Of a stretch of DNA of 64,000 bases, positions 50,501 to 59,189 are shown piece after piece. The position numbers and the translations under genes were made by a program. Origin of the DNA: JBBEAM01 sp040882845 (lineage in GTDB: Bacteria > Pseudomonadota > Alphaproteobacteria > Kiloniellales > DSM-21159); contig JBBEAM010000001.1 in the NCBI GenBank assembly GCA_040882845.1, positions 1-64,000 on the forward strand, given 5' to 3'. Position 1 is the first letter of the stretch. Each line of letters begins with the position of its first letter. The notes beneath the pieces are model-generated. The model saw nothing but the letters and a program-made list of their open reading frames with translations, was not told the DNA's origin and searched no databases.

Positions 50501-52407
50501 GCGACATGGGCGGCGACGTCTTCGGCAACGGCATGCTGCTGTCCAAGCACATCTGCCTCAAGGCCGCTTTCAACCATCTGCATATCTTCGTCGATCCCAG
50601 CCCCGACGCGGCGACGAGCTGGAAGGAGCGCAAGCGGCTGTTCGACCAGGTCAAGGGCTGGGGCGACTATGACGCCAAACTGATCTCCAAGGGCGGCGGG
50701 GTGTTCGACCGCAAGGCCAAGTCGATCAAGATCAGCGCCGAAATGAAGGCGGCCTTCGCGCTGACCAAGGACAGCATGACGCCGAACGAGCTGATCCACG
50801 CGATCCTGAAAAGTCAGGCGGAACTGCTGTGGTTCGGCGGCATCGGTACCTATGTGCGGGCCAGCGACGAGAGCAATGGCGAGGTCGGCGACCGGGCCAA
50901 CGATTCGATCCGCATCACTGCGCGCGAACTGGCCGCCGAGGTGGTCGGCGAGGGCGCCAACCTGGGCATGACCCAGAAGTCGCGCATCGAGTATGGCCTG
51001 CTGGGCGGGCGCTGTAACACCGATGCCATCGACAACTCGGCCGGCGTCGACTGCTCCGACCACGAGGTCAACATCAAGATCCTCCTCGGCGCGGTCGAGG
51101 AGAGCGGCAAGATGACCCGGGCGCAGCGCAACAAGCTGCTCGAGAAGATGACCGAGGAGGTCGCCCAGCTGGTGCTGCGCGACAACTACCTGCAGACCCA
51201 GTCGATCACCGTGACCCAGACCCTGGGGCATCACCTGCTCGACCGCCTGGGGCGCTTCATGCGCAGCCTGGAGAAGGCCGGGCAGCTCGACCGCTCCATT
51301 GAGTTCCTGCCCGACGACGAGACCGTGACCGAGCGCTTCAAGCAGGGCATAGGCCTGGCGCGCGCCGAGATCTCGGTGCTGCTGTCCTATGCCAAGCTGG
51401 TGCTCTACGCAGAGCTGCTGGCTTCCGACCTGCCCGACGACGGCTATCTCAAGCAAGATCTGGTCGACTACTTCCCGACGCCGCTGCGCAAGACCTACGA
51501 GAAGGCCATCGCGGGCCACCGCCTGCGCCGCGAGATCACGGCGACCAGCATTACCAACGAGATCGTCAACCGCATGGGTATCGCCTTCGTCCACGAGGTC
51601 GGCGAGAAGACCGGCATGCCTTCCGACGAGATCGCCCGTTCCTATATTGTCGCGCGGGAGGTTTTCGGCCTGCAGGAGCTGTGGGACGGCATCGAAGCGC
51701 TCGACAACAAGGTTCCGGCGGAAACCCAGTCGGCCATGCTGATCGAATGCGGCCGCCAGCTGGAACGCGCCGCGGTCTGGCTGCTGCGCAACTGCAGCCA
51801 TCCTATCGCCATCGCCAGCGAGATCTCCAACTACGGTGCCGGCGTCGCCGAGCTGACCAGGAACATCTCCGGCTATCTCTCCGAGGCCGGCGACAACCTG
51901 CTGAAGGAGAAGGCCGCCAGCTACAAGGACTCCGGGGTGCCGGAGAAGCTGGCCCTGCGGGTCGCGACCCTGTCGCATCTCGCGCCCTCGCTCGACGTGG
52001 TGAGGATCGCCAACCTGACCGCCCTGCCGGTCGAGGATGCCGGCAAGACCTACTTCCGGGTCGGTGAGCGCTTCGGCTTCGATTGGCTGCGCCGCGCCGC
52101 CGGGCATCTGCCCAGCGACAACGCCTGGGACAAGCTGGCGATCACTGCCATCGTCGACGATCTCTTCGGCTATCAGAGCGACCTGGTGCTCAACGTGCTT
52201 TACGACGCCAAGGCGAAGTCGATCGCCGGCGGAAAGAAGGGGGCGAGGCGGGCACCGCCCGACGCCATGATTGACCTCTGGGCCGAGGACCGCATTCCCC
52301 TGGTGCACCGCAGCGACCAGCTGGTCTCGGAACTCCGAGCCGCCGGCACGCCCGATCTCTCGATGCTGGCGGTTGCCAACCGGCAGCTCAAGTCGATGGT
52401 CGTCTAG
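47536..52407 (+). CDS. NAD-dependent glutamate dehydrogenase, large (180-kDa) type
   Basis: 1,623 residues, the normal size of the L_180/GDH-bacterial class. An N-terminal region of about 700 residues contains ACT-like segments (VEAINDDMPFLVDSI). The catalytic core has the glutamate-binding stretch ARGGLRWSDRMEDFRTEVLGLVKAQQVKNAVIVPVGSKGGF (about 815-855) and the NAD-binding segment CIGIGDMGGDVFGNGMLLS (about 987-1005), with a helical C-terminus. It deaminates glutamate to 2-oxoglutarate, mainly catabolic. The 180-bp upstream region should hold its promoter; no clear motif seen. Confidence 0.97.
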   Translation: MTSGNDSKKRQLVDKVAAAVKKKVGGKAGATAERFTQQFLANVPPDDLLGEDPGDVTGRILSIWDFAQQRTPGKPKLRIYNPSSKEHGWASAHTVVEAINDDMPFLVDSITAELNLCGAEVHLIVHPVMDIERTAGGKFKALGAPDEQHGDGFGESCMQLQISEQPKSRHKAIVSRLETILEDVRLAVEDWLPMRQRCRDLMKELQVHPPKLPRDEVNECLSFLEWLDDDHFTYLGYREYSFTGSGENTVAKIDNKSAMGILRDSKVSIFDGLRNLGQLPAEVQDFVKTPELLRVTKANRRATVHRAVHLDTVAVKTIDAKGRVAGERLFVGLFTSVAYSRSPREIPLLRHKVDAVMSRAGFMPGSHDGKALMHILESYPRDELFQISEKELYRTAIGILHLQERQRTALFVRRDPFERFVSALVYVPRDRYDTSLRLKLQDILTEAYSGEVASFSTFLGDATLARLHLLIRTEQGKIPRADTAKVERALAHAARSWSDELEHALVEKHGEERGLTTCRRYRHAFPASYQEDHVGKDAAADIANIEAALESGDISMDLYRPVPAGPQELHFKIYVAGSPIPLSDVLPMLERMGLKVIGEVPYEIHPEGAEETVWIHDFSMRHLGPAEIDNTSELRNTFHEVFHEVWHDRMENDGFNGLVLSAGLTAREIKVLRAYCKYLRQAQIPFSQSYMEETLGRNPRLATLLAELFMARFDPARRKGADKAEEKLVAEIRELLEQVSNLDEDRIIRRYLNMIRSTLRTNFFQTAEDGGPKSYISFKLDSQALLELPLPRPFREIFVYSPRIEGVHLRFGMVARGGLRWSDRMEDFRTEVLGLVKAQQVKNAVIVPVGSKGGFVGKRLPEPAADRKAWLDEGIECYKTFIRGLLDITDNLKGKKVVPPKRVVRHDGDDPYLVVAADKGTATFSDIANGVSVDYGFWLDDAFASGGSAGYDHKAMGITARGAWESVKRHFREIGKNIQEEDFTCIGIGDMGGDVFGNGMLLSKHICLKAAFNHLHIFVDPSPDAATSWKERKRLFDQVKGWGDYDAKLISKGGGVFDRKAKSIKISAEMKAAFALTKDSMTPNELIHAILKSQAELLWFGGIGTYVRASDESNGEVGDRANDSIRITARELAAEVVGEGANLGMTQKSRIEYGLLGGRCNTDAIDNSAGVDCSDHEVNIKILLGAVEESGKMTRAQRNKLLEKMTEEVAQLVLRDNYLQTQSITVTQTLGHHLLDRLGRFMRSLEKAGQLDRSIEFLPDDETVTERFKQGIGLARAEISVLLSYAKLVLYAELLASDLPDDGYLKQDLVDYFPTPLRKTYEKAIAGHRLRREITATSITNEIVNRMGIAFVHEVGEKTGMPSDEIARSYIVAREVFGLQELWDGIEALDNKVPAETQSAMLIECGRQLERAAVWLLRNCSHPIAIASEISNYGAGVAELTRNISGYLSEAGDNLLKEKAASYKDSGVPEKLALRVATLSHLAPSLDVVRIANLTALPVEDAGKTYFRVGERFGFDWLRRAAGHLPSDNAWDKLAITAIVDDLFGYQSDLVLNVLYDAKAKSIAGGKKGARRAPPDAMIDLWAEDRIPLVHRSDQLVSELRAAGTPDLSMLAVANRQLKSMVV

Positions 52408-52425
52408 TGCGATGATCCGGCGCTC

Positions 52426-53064
52426 ATGACCAGCCGGGAAGAGCGTCTGGCCGCGGTCTATGCCGCGGAGGGCCGCGACGATCTCGAGCGCCAGTACAAG
52501 ACCTGGGCGGAGCACTACGACGCCGACGTCTTCGCGCTGGGCTATGCGGTGCCCGGCATGGTCGCGGCGATGACGGCGCGGCACCTGCCGCATGAGGCCA
52601 GCCCGATCCTCGACTGCGGCGCCGGCACCGGCCTGCTCGGCGTGCTGCTGACCGGGCTCGGCTACCGCGGCCTGACCGCCATCGACATGAGCCGGGAGAT
52701 GCTGGCCCTGGCCGAGGCGCGCGGGATCTATGACGCCTGCCGCCGCATGGTGTTGGGCGCGCGGCTGGATTTCCCGGACGACGTCTTCGCCGGCGTGGTG
52801 GCGGCGGGGGTGTTCACCGCCGGGCACGCCCCGGCGGAGTCCTTCGACGAGCTCTGCCGGGTGACCCGCCCCGGCGGTCTGGCGATCTTCGGCGCGCGGG
52901 CCGATGGCGCCCACGGCGCGCCCTACCGCGAACGGCAGGATGCGCTGGAAGCCGCCGGGGCCTGGCGGCTGGAGGCGGAGAGCGAGGCCTACCCGGCCTT
53001 CCTGGTGGCGCCGGAGGAGGCGCATGTTCTCAACCGCGTCTTCGTCTATCGCGTGGCCGGCTAG
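52426..53064 (+). CDS. Class I SAM-dependent methyltransferase
   Basis: 212 residues. Motif I is ILDCGAGTGLLGVLL (about 61-75), followed by LTAIDMSREMLALA, DDVFAGVVAAGVFT and RVTRPGGLAIF (motifs II-III). It resembles the small UbiE-like/Williams-Beuren-type methyltransferases, which often begin ERQYKTWAEHYDADV. It starts 18 bp after the dehydrogenase stop and 12 bp before the MFS gene, so it may be in one unit with both. Substrate unknown. Confidence 0.88.
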   Translation: MTSREERLAAVYAAEGRDDLERQYKTWAEHYDADVFALGYAVPGMVAAMTARHLPHEASPILDCGAGTGLLGVLLTGLGYRGLTAIDMSREMLALAEARGIYDACRRMVLGARLDFPDDVFAGVVAAGVFTAGHAPAESFDELCRVTRPGGLAIFGARADGAHGAPYRERQDALEAAGAWRLEAESEAYPAFLVAPEEAHVLNRVFVYRVAG

Positions 53065-53076
53065 GAGGCCCGCCGG

Positions 53077-54393
53077 GTGAACCAGGAAAAGCAGCAGCCC
53101 GAGCGCCGGCTGCCGGAACCGCCGGAGCAGACGCGGCTGAGCATCGCCGCCTGGTGCTTCTTCGACTGGGCCAACTCGGCCTTTCCGACGGTGATCATCA
53201 CCTTTATCTTCGCCGCCTACTACACCCAGGCGCTGGCCCCGACCAAGGAGACCGGCACCAGCGAGTGGGCCTGGGCGATGAGCATTTCCGGCCTCGCCAT
53301 CGCCGTGCTGGCGCCGGTGCTCGGCGCCCTGGCGGACCAGGGCGGGCGGCGCAAGCCCTACATCTTCATGCTGTCGCTGGTCTGCGTCGCCTGCGGCCTG
53401 CTGCTCTGGACCATCGCGCCGGAGCGCAGCTTCGCGCTGCGCGCGCTGATCGTCGTCGGCATCGCCAACGTCGCCTTCGAGATCGGACAGGTGTTCTACA
53501 ACGCCATGCTCCCCGAGGTGGCGCCGCCGGGAAAGCTCGGCCGCGTCTCCGGCTGGGCCTGGGCGCTGGGCTATGCCGGCGGCCTCGTCTGCCTGACGCT
53601 GTCGCTGCTGCTGCTGGTGCAGCCGGACCCCTCGCCCTTGGGACTCGACCGCGACGCCGGGGAGCATGTCCGCGCCACCGGCCCCTTCGTCGCCCTGTGG
53701 TACCTGGTCTTCGCCCTGCCGATGTTCCTGCTGACGCCGGAGCGCGCAGCGACGGGAATCAGGGCGGGCAGAGCGATCCGCGACGGCCTCGCCTCGCTCT
53801 GGCGCACCATCAAGTCGCTGCCCGAACATCGGGGGATGCTGCGCTTTCTGATCGCGCGGATGATCTATATCGACGGCCTCAACACGCTCTTCGCCTTCGG
53901 CGGCATCTACGCCGCCGGCAGCTTCGGCATGGATTTCGAGGAGGTGCTGATTTTCGGCATCCTGCTCAACGTCACCGCCGGCCTGGGCGCCTTCGCCTTC
54001 GCCTGGATCGACGACTGGATCGGGCCGAAGCGCACCATCCTGATCTCGGTGGCCGCGCTGACCCTGCTCGGTGCGGCGATCCTGGTGGTCGAGAGCAAGC
54101 TGATGTTCTACATCCTGGGCTGCGGCCTCGGAATCTTCATCGGCCCGACCCAGTCGGCCAGCCGCAGCCTGATGGCCCGTCTCGCACCCCCGGCGATCCG
54201 CACCGAGCTGTTCGGCCTCTACGCCTTCTCCGGCCGGGTCACGGCCTTCCTTGGCCCCTTCCTGGTCGGCCTGGTGACCTACTGGAGCGACAGCCAGCGC
54301 CTGGGCATGTCGGTGATCCTGGTGCTTTTCCTGATCGGCCTGGTCCTGCTCTGGCCGCTGCGCGAGCCGCCCCAGGAGCAACCGGGTCCTTAA
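53077..54393 (+). CDS. MFS transporter, UMF1-like
   Basis: 438 residues from a GTG with AGGAGG 8 nt upstream. Twelve predicted helices; the start AAWCFFDWANSAFPTVIITFIFAAYYTQ is the UMF1/Atg22-like family signature. GALADQGGRRKPYIF is the MFS loop motif between TM2 and TM3. Atg22 exports amino acids from the yeast vacuole; bacterial members are uncharacterised. The location after a glutamate dehydrogenase is suggestive but weak. Confidence 0.9.
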   Translation: MNQEKQQPERRLPEPPEQTRLSIAAWCFFDWANSAFPTVIITFIFAAYYTQALAPTKETGTSEWAWAMSISGLAIAVLAPVLGALADQGGRRKPYIFMLSLVCVACGLLLWTIAPERSFALRALIVVGIANVAFEIGQVFYNAMLPEVAPPGKLGRVSGWAWALGYAGGLVCLTLSLLLLVQPDPSPLGLDRDAGEHVRATGPFVALWYLVFALPMFLLTPERAATGIRAGRAIRDGLASLWRTIKSLPEHRGMLRFLIARMIYIDGLNTLFAFGGIYAAGSFGMDFEEVLIFGILLNVTAGLGAFAFAWIDDWIGPKRTILISVAALTLLGAAILVVESKLMFYILGCGLGIFIGPTQSASRSLMARLAPPAIRTELFGLYAFSGRVTAFLGPFLVGLVTYWSDSQRLGMSVILVLFLIGLVLLWPLREPPQEQPGP

Positions 54394-54418
54394 AAAAGCC
54401 CGGGCGCGAGGCCCGGGC
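54392..54418 (-). terminator. Rho-independent terminator of the small divergent gene
   Basis: Two copies of the self-complementary GCCCGGGC (54418-54411 and 54405-54398) pair across a 5-nt loop and are followed on the minus strand by six T. It lies 77 bp past the 54495 stop and touches the 3' end of the convergent MFS gene, which it may also help terminate. Confidence 0.82.
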
Positions 54419-54494
54419 GAAGAGTGAGAGAGGACAGGGCAGGCGGCACCGGGGCGCGGCCTCCTGGAGGCAGGTCCCGACCCGAATTAGGGGA

Positions 54495-54710
54495 TTAGCA
54501 CTCGGCGCGGGACCGGGGATGGCTGAGACGGGCTTCGCCCCAGCCGCAAAGCAAGCGCCGGACAGCCTGGCCGGCATCGCGCAGGGCGCTGCGCAGCGCT
54601 TCGCGCTGCAGCCTACGGCCGCGTTCGACATTGCGGCGCAGCTCGAGGTCGCCGAGCGCGGCAGAGGAGTCGAAGGAGGCGGTTCGGGTGAAGTTCGAGA
54701 GACGGTCCAT
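54495..54710 (-). CDS. Small basic protein divergent from a LysR regulator
   Basis: 71 residues, MDRLSNFTRTASFDSSAALGD followed by an Arg-rich helical part (RRNVERGRRLQREALRSALRDAGQAVRRLL) and a Cys at the end. AGGGAAAG precedes the ATG, and a strong terminator follows on the same strand, supporting a real transcript. The layout recalls short DUF1127-like proteins, but the DUF1127 motif is not evident. It is probably controlled by the divergent LysR protein through the palindrome at 54814-54828. Confidence 0.7.
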   Translation of the reverse strand: MDRLSNFTRTASFDSSAALGDLELRRNVERGRRLQREALRSALRDAGQAVRRLLCGWGEARLSHPRSRAEC

Positions 54711-54813
54711 GATTCTTTCCCTTTCTGCGCAGCTGCCCCGGCTTAGGAGGCTATTTCCGGGGTTCTGCGCGTGAGTCGAATTTAGATTGTTCCCGAAAAC
54801 AAAATAATGCAGG

Positions 54814-54828
54814 ATGATTGCAAATCAT
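54814..54828. promoter_or_regulatory. LysR-type operator candidate
   Basis: ATGATTGCAAATCAT is a perfect 6-bp inverted repeat with a 3-bp centre and contains the LysR consensus T-N11-A (TGATTGCAAATCA). It sits in the 154-bp divergent spacer, 37 bp before the lysR-type gene. Confidence 0.7.
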
Positions 54829-54864
54829 TTGTGCGCCTAAAGAACGAATAGAGAGAGCCAGGAA

Positions 54865-55785
54865 ATGGACAACATCAGCGAGATGGAAGTCTTCGTGCGC
54901 GTCGTGCAGTCGGAGTCCTTTTCCGCCGCGGCGCGGGCGCTGAATCTGTCGCCGTCGGCAGTCAGCAAGCAGGTCGGCCGGCTCGAGGATCGCCTCGGCG
55001 CGCGGCTGCTCAACCGCACCACGCGGCAGCTTTCCCTGACCGAGGTCGGGGCCGCCTTCTATGCCCGCGCCGAGCGGATCATCGCCGACGTCACCGAGGC
55101 GGAGCAGGCCGTCTCCCATCTTGAGGGCTCGGCGCGCGGCACCCTGAAACTGAACGCGCCGACCGCCTTCGGGCGGCTGCATATCGCGCCGCTGATCGCC
55201 GGCTATCTGGAAGCCTATCCCGAGGTGCGCATCGACATGGGGCTCAGCGACCGCTTCGTCGATGTGGTCGAGGAGGGGATCGACCTGGCGATCCGGATCG
55301 GCGAGCTTTCGGATTCCAGCCTGATCGCGCGCAAGCTCTCGCCGAACCGCCGCCTCGCCGTAGCCTCGCCGGCCTACATCAAGCGCCAGGGCGCACCCGC
55401 CGCCCCGGCCGAGCTGGCGAGCCACAACTGCCTGGTCTACACCTATCGGGCGCAGCGCCACGACTGGCCCTTCGAGGGCCCCCAGGGGCTGGAGACGGTG
55501 CGGGTGACCGGCAATCTGGAGACCAACTCGCCGGAGATCCTCAAGGTCAACATCGTCAACGGGGTGGGCATCGGCCTGCTGCCGCTATGGCTGATCGGCG
55601 ACGACCTGCGCGCCGGCCGGCTGGTGCAGATCATGCCGGGTTATCACGCGCCCGACAGCGCGATCTACGCCCTCTATCCGCACAGCCGCCACCTCTCGCC
55701 CAAGGTGCGCAGCTTCGTCGACTACCTGGCCGCCAACCTGAAAGGGCTGGTCGAGCAGCCGGAGGAAGCCAAGATCAGTGCCTGA
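54865..55785 (+). CDS. LysR family transcriptional regulator
   Basis: 306 residues. The N-terminal winged HTH is EMEVFVRVVQSESFSAAARALNLSPSAVSKQVGRLEDRLGARLLNRTTRQLSLTEVG. The effector domain begins GTLKLNAPTAFGRLHIAPLI and reads RIDMGLSDRFVDVVEEGIDLAIRIGELSDSSLIARKL, typical of the DmlR/CrgA-like subgroup. Likely represses or activates the small divergent gene and itself. Its 3' end overlaps convergent purH by 11 bp. Confidence 0.94.
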   Translation: MDNISEMEVFVRVVQSESFSAAARALNLSPSAVSKQVGRLEDRLGARLLNRTTRQLSLTEVGAAFYARAERIIADVTEAEQAVSHLEGSARGTLKLNAPTAFGRLHIAPLIAGYLEAYPEVRIDMGLSDRFVDVVEEGIDLAIRIGELSDSSLIARKLSPNRRLAVASPAYIKRQGAPAAPAELASHNCLVYTYRAQRHDWPFEGPQGLETVRVTGNLETNSPEILKVNIVNGVGIGLLPLWLIGDDLRAGRLVQIMPGYHAPDSAIYALYPHSRHLSPKVRSFVDYLAANLKGLVEQPEEAKISA

Positions 55786-57352
55786 AGTGGCGTAACCCGG
55801 TGAAGACCATGGCGAGCCCGGCCTCGTTGGCCGCGGCGATCACCTCCTCGTCGCGCATCGACCCGCCCGGCTGAATCACCGCCTTGGCGCCGGCCTCGAC
55901 CGCGGCCAGCAGGCCGTCGGCGAAGGGGAAGAAGGCGTCGGAGGCGACCACCGAGCCCTGCGCCGCCTCGGGACCGCCGGTCTCCTTGGCTTTCAGCGCG
56001 GCGATCCGCGCCGAATCCACCCGGCTCATCTGCCCGGCGCCGATGCCGACCGTGCGGCCTTGCTTGGCATAGACGATGGCGTTGGACTTGACGTGCTTGG
56101 CGACCCGGAAGGCGAAGATCAGATCGGCCCACTGCTGATCGTCGGGCGCCCGCTCGGTCACCACCTTCAGGTCCGCGCGCGCGACCCGGCCGCTGTCCCG
56201 GCTCTGCAGCAGCAGGCCGCCGGCCAGGGACTTGACCGCCATGCCGCCCGCCGCCGGATCGGGCAGGCCGCCGGTCAGCAGCAGCCGCAGGTTCTTCTTG
56301 CCAGCCAGCACCTCAAGGGCGGAAGCGTCGGCGTCCGGGGCGATCACCACCTCGGCGAAGAGCTCGGCGATCTGGGCGGCGGTGGCGGCGTCGAGCGTCG
56401 TGTTGGCGGCGATGATACCGCCGAAGGCGCTGACCGGGTCGCAGGCCAGGGCCCGCTCGTAGGCATCGCTCAGCGTGGCGCCCAGGGCCACGCCGCAGGG
56501 GTTGGCGTGCTTGACGATGGCGATCGCCGGGGCCTCGCCGGGGTCGAACTCGGCGGCCAGTTCGAAGGCCGCATCGGTGTCGTTGAAGTTGTTGTAGGAC
56601 AGCTCCTTGCCCTGGATCTGCCGCGCCGTGGCGACGCCGGGCCGCTGCTCCGCGGTGCGGTAGAAGGCCGCCTGCTGGTGCGGGTTCTCACCGTAGCGCA
56701 GGGACTGCGCGCGCTCCGCCGCCAGGGTGAAGCTGGCGGGGAAGGCTTCGCCCTCCTCGCTGGCCATCCAGCCGGCGATGGCGGCATCGTAGGAAGCGGT
56801 ATGGGCATAGGCCTTGGCGGCAAGGCGGCGGCGCAGGGCGAGACCGGTCTTGCCGTCGTTTTCCTGCATCTCCCGCATCACCGCACCGTAGTCTTCCGGC
56901 GAGGTGACGATGGCGACGAAGACGTGGTTCTTGGCCGCCGCGCGGACCATGGCCGGGCCGCCGATGTCGATGTTCTCGACGCAGGTCTCGCGGTCTGCGC
57001 CGGAGGCCAGGGTCTCGCGGAAGGGATAGAGATTGACCGCCACCAGATCGATCCCGGCGATACCATGGTCGGCCATGGCGGCGCGGTGGCTCTCGTCGTC
57101 GCGGCGCGCCAGGATGCCGCCGTGGATCGCCGGGTGCAGGGTCTTGACCCGGCCGTCCATGATCTCGGGAAAGCCGGTCGCCTCGGCGACCTCGGTGACC
57201 GCGACTCCGGCCTCTCTCAAGGCCTTGGCGGAGCCGCCGGTGGACAGAATCGCGACGCCGCGTCCGGCGAGGAAGCGGCCGAACTCGACGAGGCCGGTCT
57301 TGTCGGACACGGAAAGCAGGGCGCGGGCGATGGGTAGATTTTCTTCGGACAT
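55775..57352 (-). CDS. purH: Bifunctional AICAR formyltransferase / IMP cyclohydrolase
   Basis: 525 residues, full length. The N-terminal MGS-like cyclohydrolase domain has SVSDKTGLVEFGRFLAGRG and FPEIMDGRVKTLHPAIHGGIL. The C-terminal formyltransferase domain has VKHANPCG (K281 to G287), FGGIIAANTTLD and the tail RDEEVIAAANEAGLAMVFTGLRHFRH. It catalyses the last two steps of purine synthesis. It ends the htpX-rsmB-rpe-heparinase-purH row. Confidence 0.98.
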   Translation of the reverse strand: MSEENLPIARALLSVSDKTGLVEFGRFLAGRGVAILSTGGSAKALREAGVAVTEVAEATGFPEIMDGRVKTLHPAIHGGILARRDDESHRAAMADHGIAGIDLVAVNLYPFRETLASGADRETCVENIDIGGPAMVRAAAKNHVFVAIVTSPEDYGAVMREMQENDGKTGLALRRRLAAKAYAHTASYDAAIAGWMASEEGEAFPASFTLAAERAQSLRYGENPHQQAAFYRTAEQRPGVATARQIQGKELSYNNFNDTDAAFELAAEFDPGEAPAIAIVKHANPCGVALGATLSDAYERALACDPVSAFGGIIAANTTLDAATAAQIAELFAEVVIAPDADASALEVLAGKKNLRLLLTGGLPDPAAGGMAVKSLAGGLLLQSRDSGRVARADLKVVTERAPDDQQWADLIFAFRVAKHVKSNAIVYAKQGRTVGIGAGQMSRVDSARIAALKAKETGGPEAAQGSVVASDAFFPFADGLLAAVEAGAKAVIQPGGSMRDEEVIAAANEAGLAMVFTGLRHFRH

Positions 57353-57437
57353 CGGGGCTCCAGAGAAGGGGGCGCTTCGGGCGCATAGAAAGCGCGGCAG
57401 CCCCCCGCGATCAAGCCGTAACTTTGCGGACGGCCGC

Positions 57438-59189
57438 TTAGCGCAGCGGCCCTTCCTTTTGCAGCGCCCACTTCACCAGAGTCTCGCCGGCCTCGTAGCT
57501 GCCGCGCAGCACGACCTGCTGGCTGCGCCGCTGTTCGCCGGCGCTGCCGAGATAGAGCGAATCCTCCAGATCGATCTCCGCGCCCTTGACCTTCAGCCGC
57601 CAGCCGCCGCCCTTGGGCAGGCGCAGCAGCGCGGCGCTGCCGTCCTGCAGCAGATTGGCCTGGACCAGGGGATGCAGATGGAAGCGCAGCACGAAGCCGC
57701 CATCGGGCCGGGTGCCGCTCTCGGCGAAGACGTCGAGCCGCTCCTCGCCGCGCAGGTCCTCGCCGTTGGCCGCCAGGAACAGGCGCCGGTGGTACAGCAG
57801 GCCGTAGTTCGGCCGGTAGCCGTCGTGGGAGAGGTCGAGCCAGGTATTGCCCTCGCCTTCCTCGCGGCGGCAGCGCACCGTCTCCGGACGGCTCAGCAGG
57901 CCGCCGCCTGGGGCGATACCGCTGGAGTTGGTGTCGCTGGCGGTCAGGGTGGAGTGCGCCGCGGTGCCGCGCAGCAGCTGGTTGATCCGGGGGTGATGCG
58001 CCTCGGCGCCGCAGTTGACGATGAAGCGCTCGCGCCCCACCGACATCTCGAAGGACAGGGTTCCGGCATGGGCGCGGCGGTCGTAGCCCGGCGGCGGCGG
58101 CGCGCCGCTGTCGACGATCACCAGGGCGCGCCCGGCCTGCATCCGCTGGAAGCCGCTCTGCGGCGCCGACATCCGTGGGCGGCCGCGGCCGTCGGCGCGC
58201 TGCAGCACCATGTCGATGCGCAGGTCCTCCTCTTCGCTGGAGCCGTTGAACAGCGCCAGCCCGCCGTCGCCGTGCTGAAACAGCCGCAGGGTCGGGGCCA
58301 TGGCGTCGATCGCCGTGGAGAGATCGGTCGGCACCTCGACCTCGGCGGCATGCAGGGTCGCACGCAGGTCGATCAGGTCGCGCAGCACCGCGAGCTGGCG
58401 CGCCGGACTGCGCTCGACATGGCCGCCGTCGACCAGGATCTGTTTCGGCAGCTCGCGCATCAGCCGGTCGAGGCCGCGCGCCAGCCAGCGCTCGCCGCCG
58501 GGCAGGCAGGCCCCGGCGATGGTCAGGCCCTTGAGCGCGCAGATCAGGTCTGAGCCGGACAGGCCCGCCGGCAGAACGCGGTTGAGATGGCAGGCCTGCC
58601 GGCAGGCGGAGTCGATCACCCGGCGGCGGAACAGGACATCGGCGCTGGCGGCGTAGAATTCCCACTGGCCGAGCCAGTGGGACAGCCGCCGCGCCAGCAC
58701 GATGGGATCCCAGGCGGGAAAGGACAGCCGCTCGTGGCTGTCGAGCCAGGAGCCGACCAGCTCGCGGGCGGTGCGCCGGGCGGTGTCGCCGCCGGCGGCG
58801 CGCAGGTCGCGCAGCCAGGAGAAGCTGTGCAGCTCCTGCAGCCATTCGCTCTCGGCCTCCGCCGGGTTCCAGATCGGTGCCGGGTTCATCAGCGTCTGGC
58901 CGCGCAGCGCGAAACAGCCGCCGGCGATGGCGCTGCCCTGGCCGGCCTGGCCTGGCCAGGGGTCGGGCGGCGTGGTGTTGGGCGCGGCGGCGTTGCTGCC
59001 CGTCAGGCTGGAGCAGTAGGGCGGCAGCAGGAAGACCGGCTGTTTCAGCAGGTAGAAGACACGGCTGGAAAGCTGCTCCGGCGGCAGCCGCCGCAGACTG
59101 GCGAAACGTTCGAGGAGGCCCGGACCCTGGGCAGCGGCCCTTTTCCTGCGTGGCGGAGCGGCGGTGCTGGCCACGGCTCGCTCCGCCAT
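57438..59189 (-). CDS. Heparinase II/III family protein
   Basis: 583 residues. The N-terminal alpha/alpha-toroid includes GDTARRTARELVGSWLDSH and FPAWDPIVLARRLSHWLGQWEFY. The C-terminal beta-sandwich has FEMSVGRERFIVNCGAEAHHPRINQLLRGTAAHSTLTASDTNSSG, the conserved heparinase II/III C-terminal signature. No signal peptide is visible. The gene's conserved place between rpe and purH in alphaproteobacteria suggests a household cell-envelope role, but no glycan substrate is known. The ATG overlaps the rpe stop by one base. Confidence 0.92.
   Translation of the reverse strand: MAERAVASTAAPPRRKRAAAQGPGLLERFASLRRLPPEQLSSRVFYLLKQPVFLLPPYCSSLTGSNAAAPNTTPPDPWPGQAGQGSAIAGGCFALRGQTLMNPAPIWNPAEAESEWLQELHSFSWLRDLRAAGGDTARRTARELVGSWLDSHERLSFPAWDPIVLARRLSHWLGQWEFYAASADVLFRRRVIDSACRQACHLNRVLPAGLSGSDLICALKGLTIAGACLPGGERWLARGLDRLMRELPKQILVDGGHVERSPARQLAVLRDLIDLRATLHAAEVEVPTDLSTAIDAMAPTLRLFQHGDGGLALFNGSSEEEDLRIDMVLQRADGRGRPRMSAPQSGFQRMQAGRALVIVDSGAPPPPGYDRRAHAGTLSFEMSVGRERFIVNCGAEAHHPRINQLLRGTAAHSTLTASDTNSSGIAPGGGLLSRPETVRCRREEGEGNTWLDLSHDGYRPNYGLLYHRRLFLAANGEDLRGEERLDVFAESGTRPDGGFVLRFHLHPLVQANLLQDGSAALLRLPKGGGWRLKVKGAEIDLEDSLYLGSAGEQRRSQQVVLRGSYEAGETLVKWALQKEGPLR

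Noticed and set aside
50308..54381. A 1,357-codon open frame on the minus strand antisense to glutamate dehydrogenase, the methyltransferase and the MFS gene.
   Set aside because: Its composition (Gln, His, Gly, Arg, Val-rich with no recognisable domain) is that of a shadow frame in GC-rich DNA, and the plus-strand genes are unmistakable.
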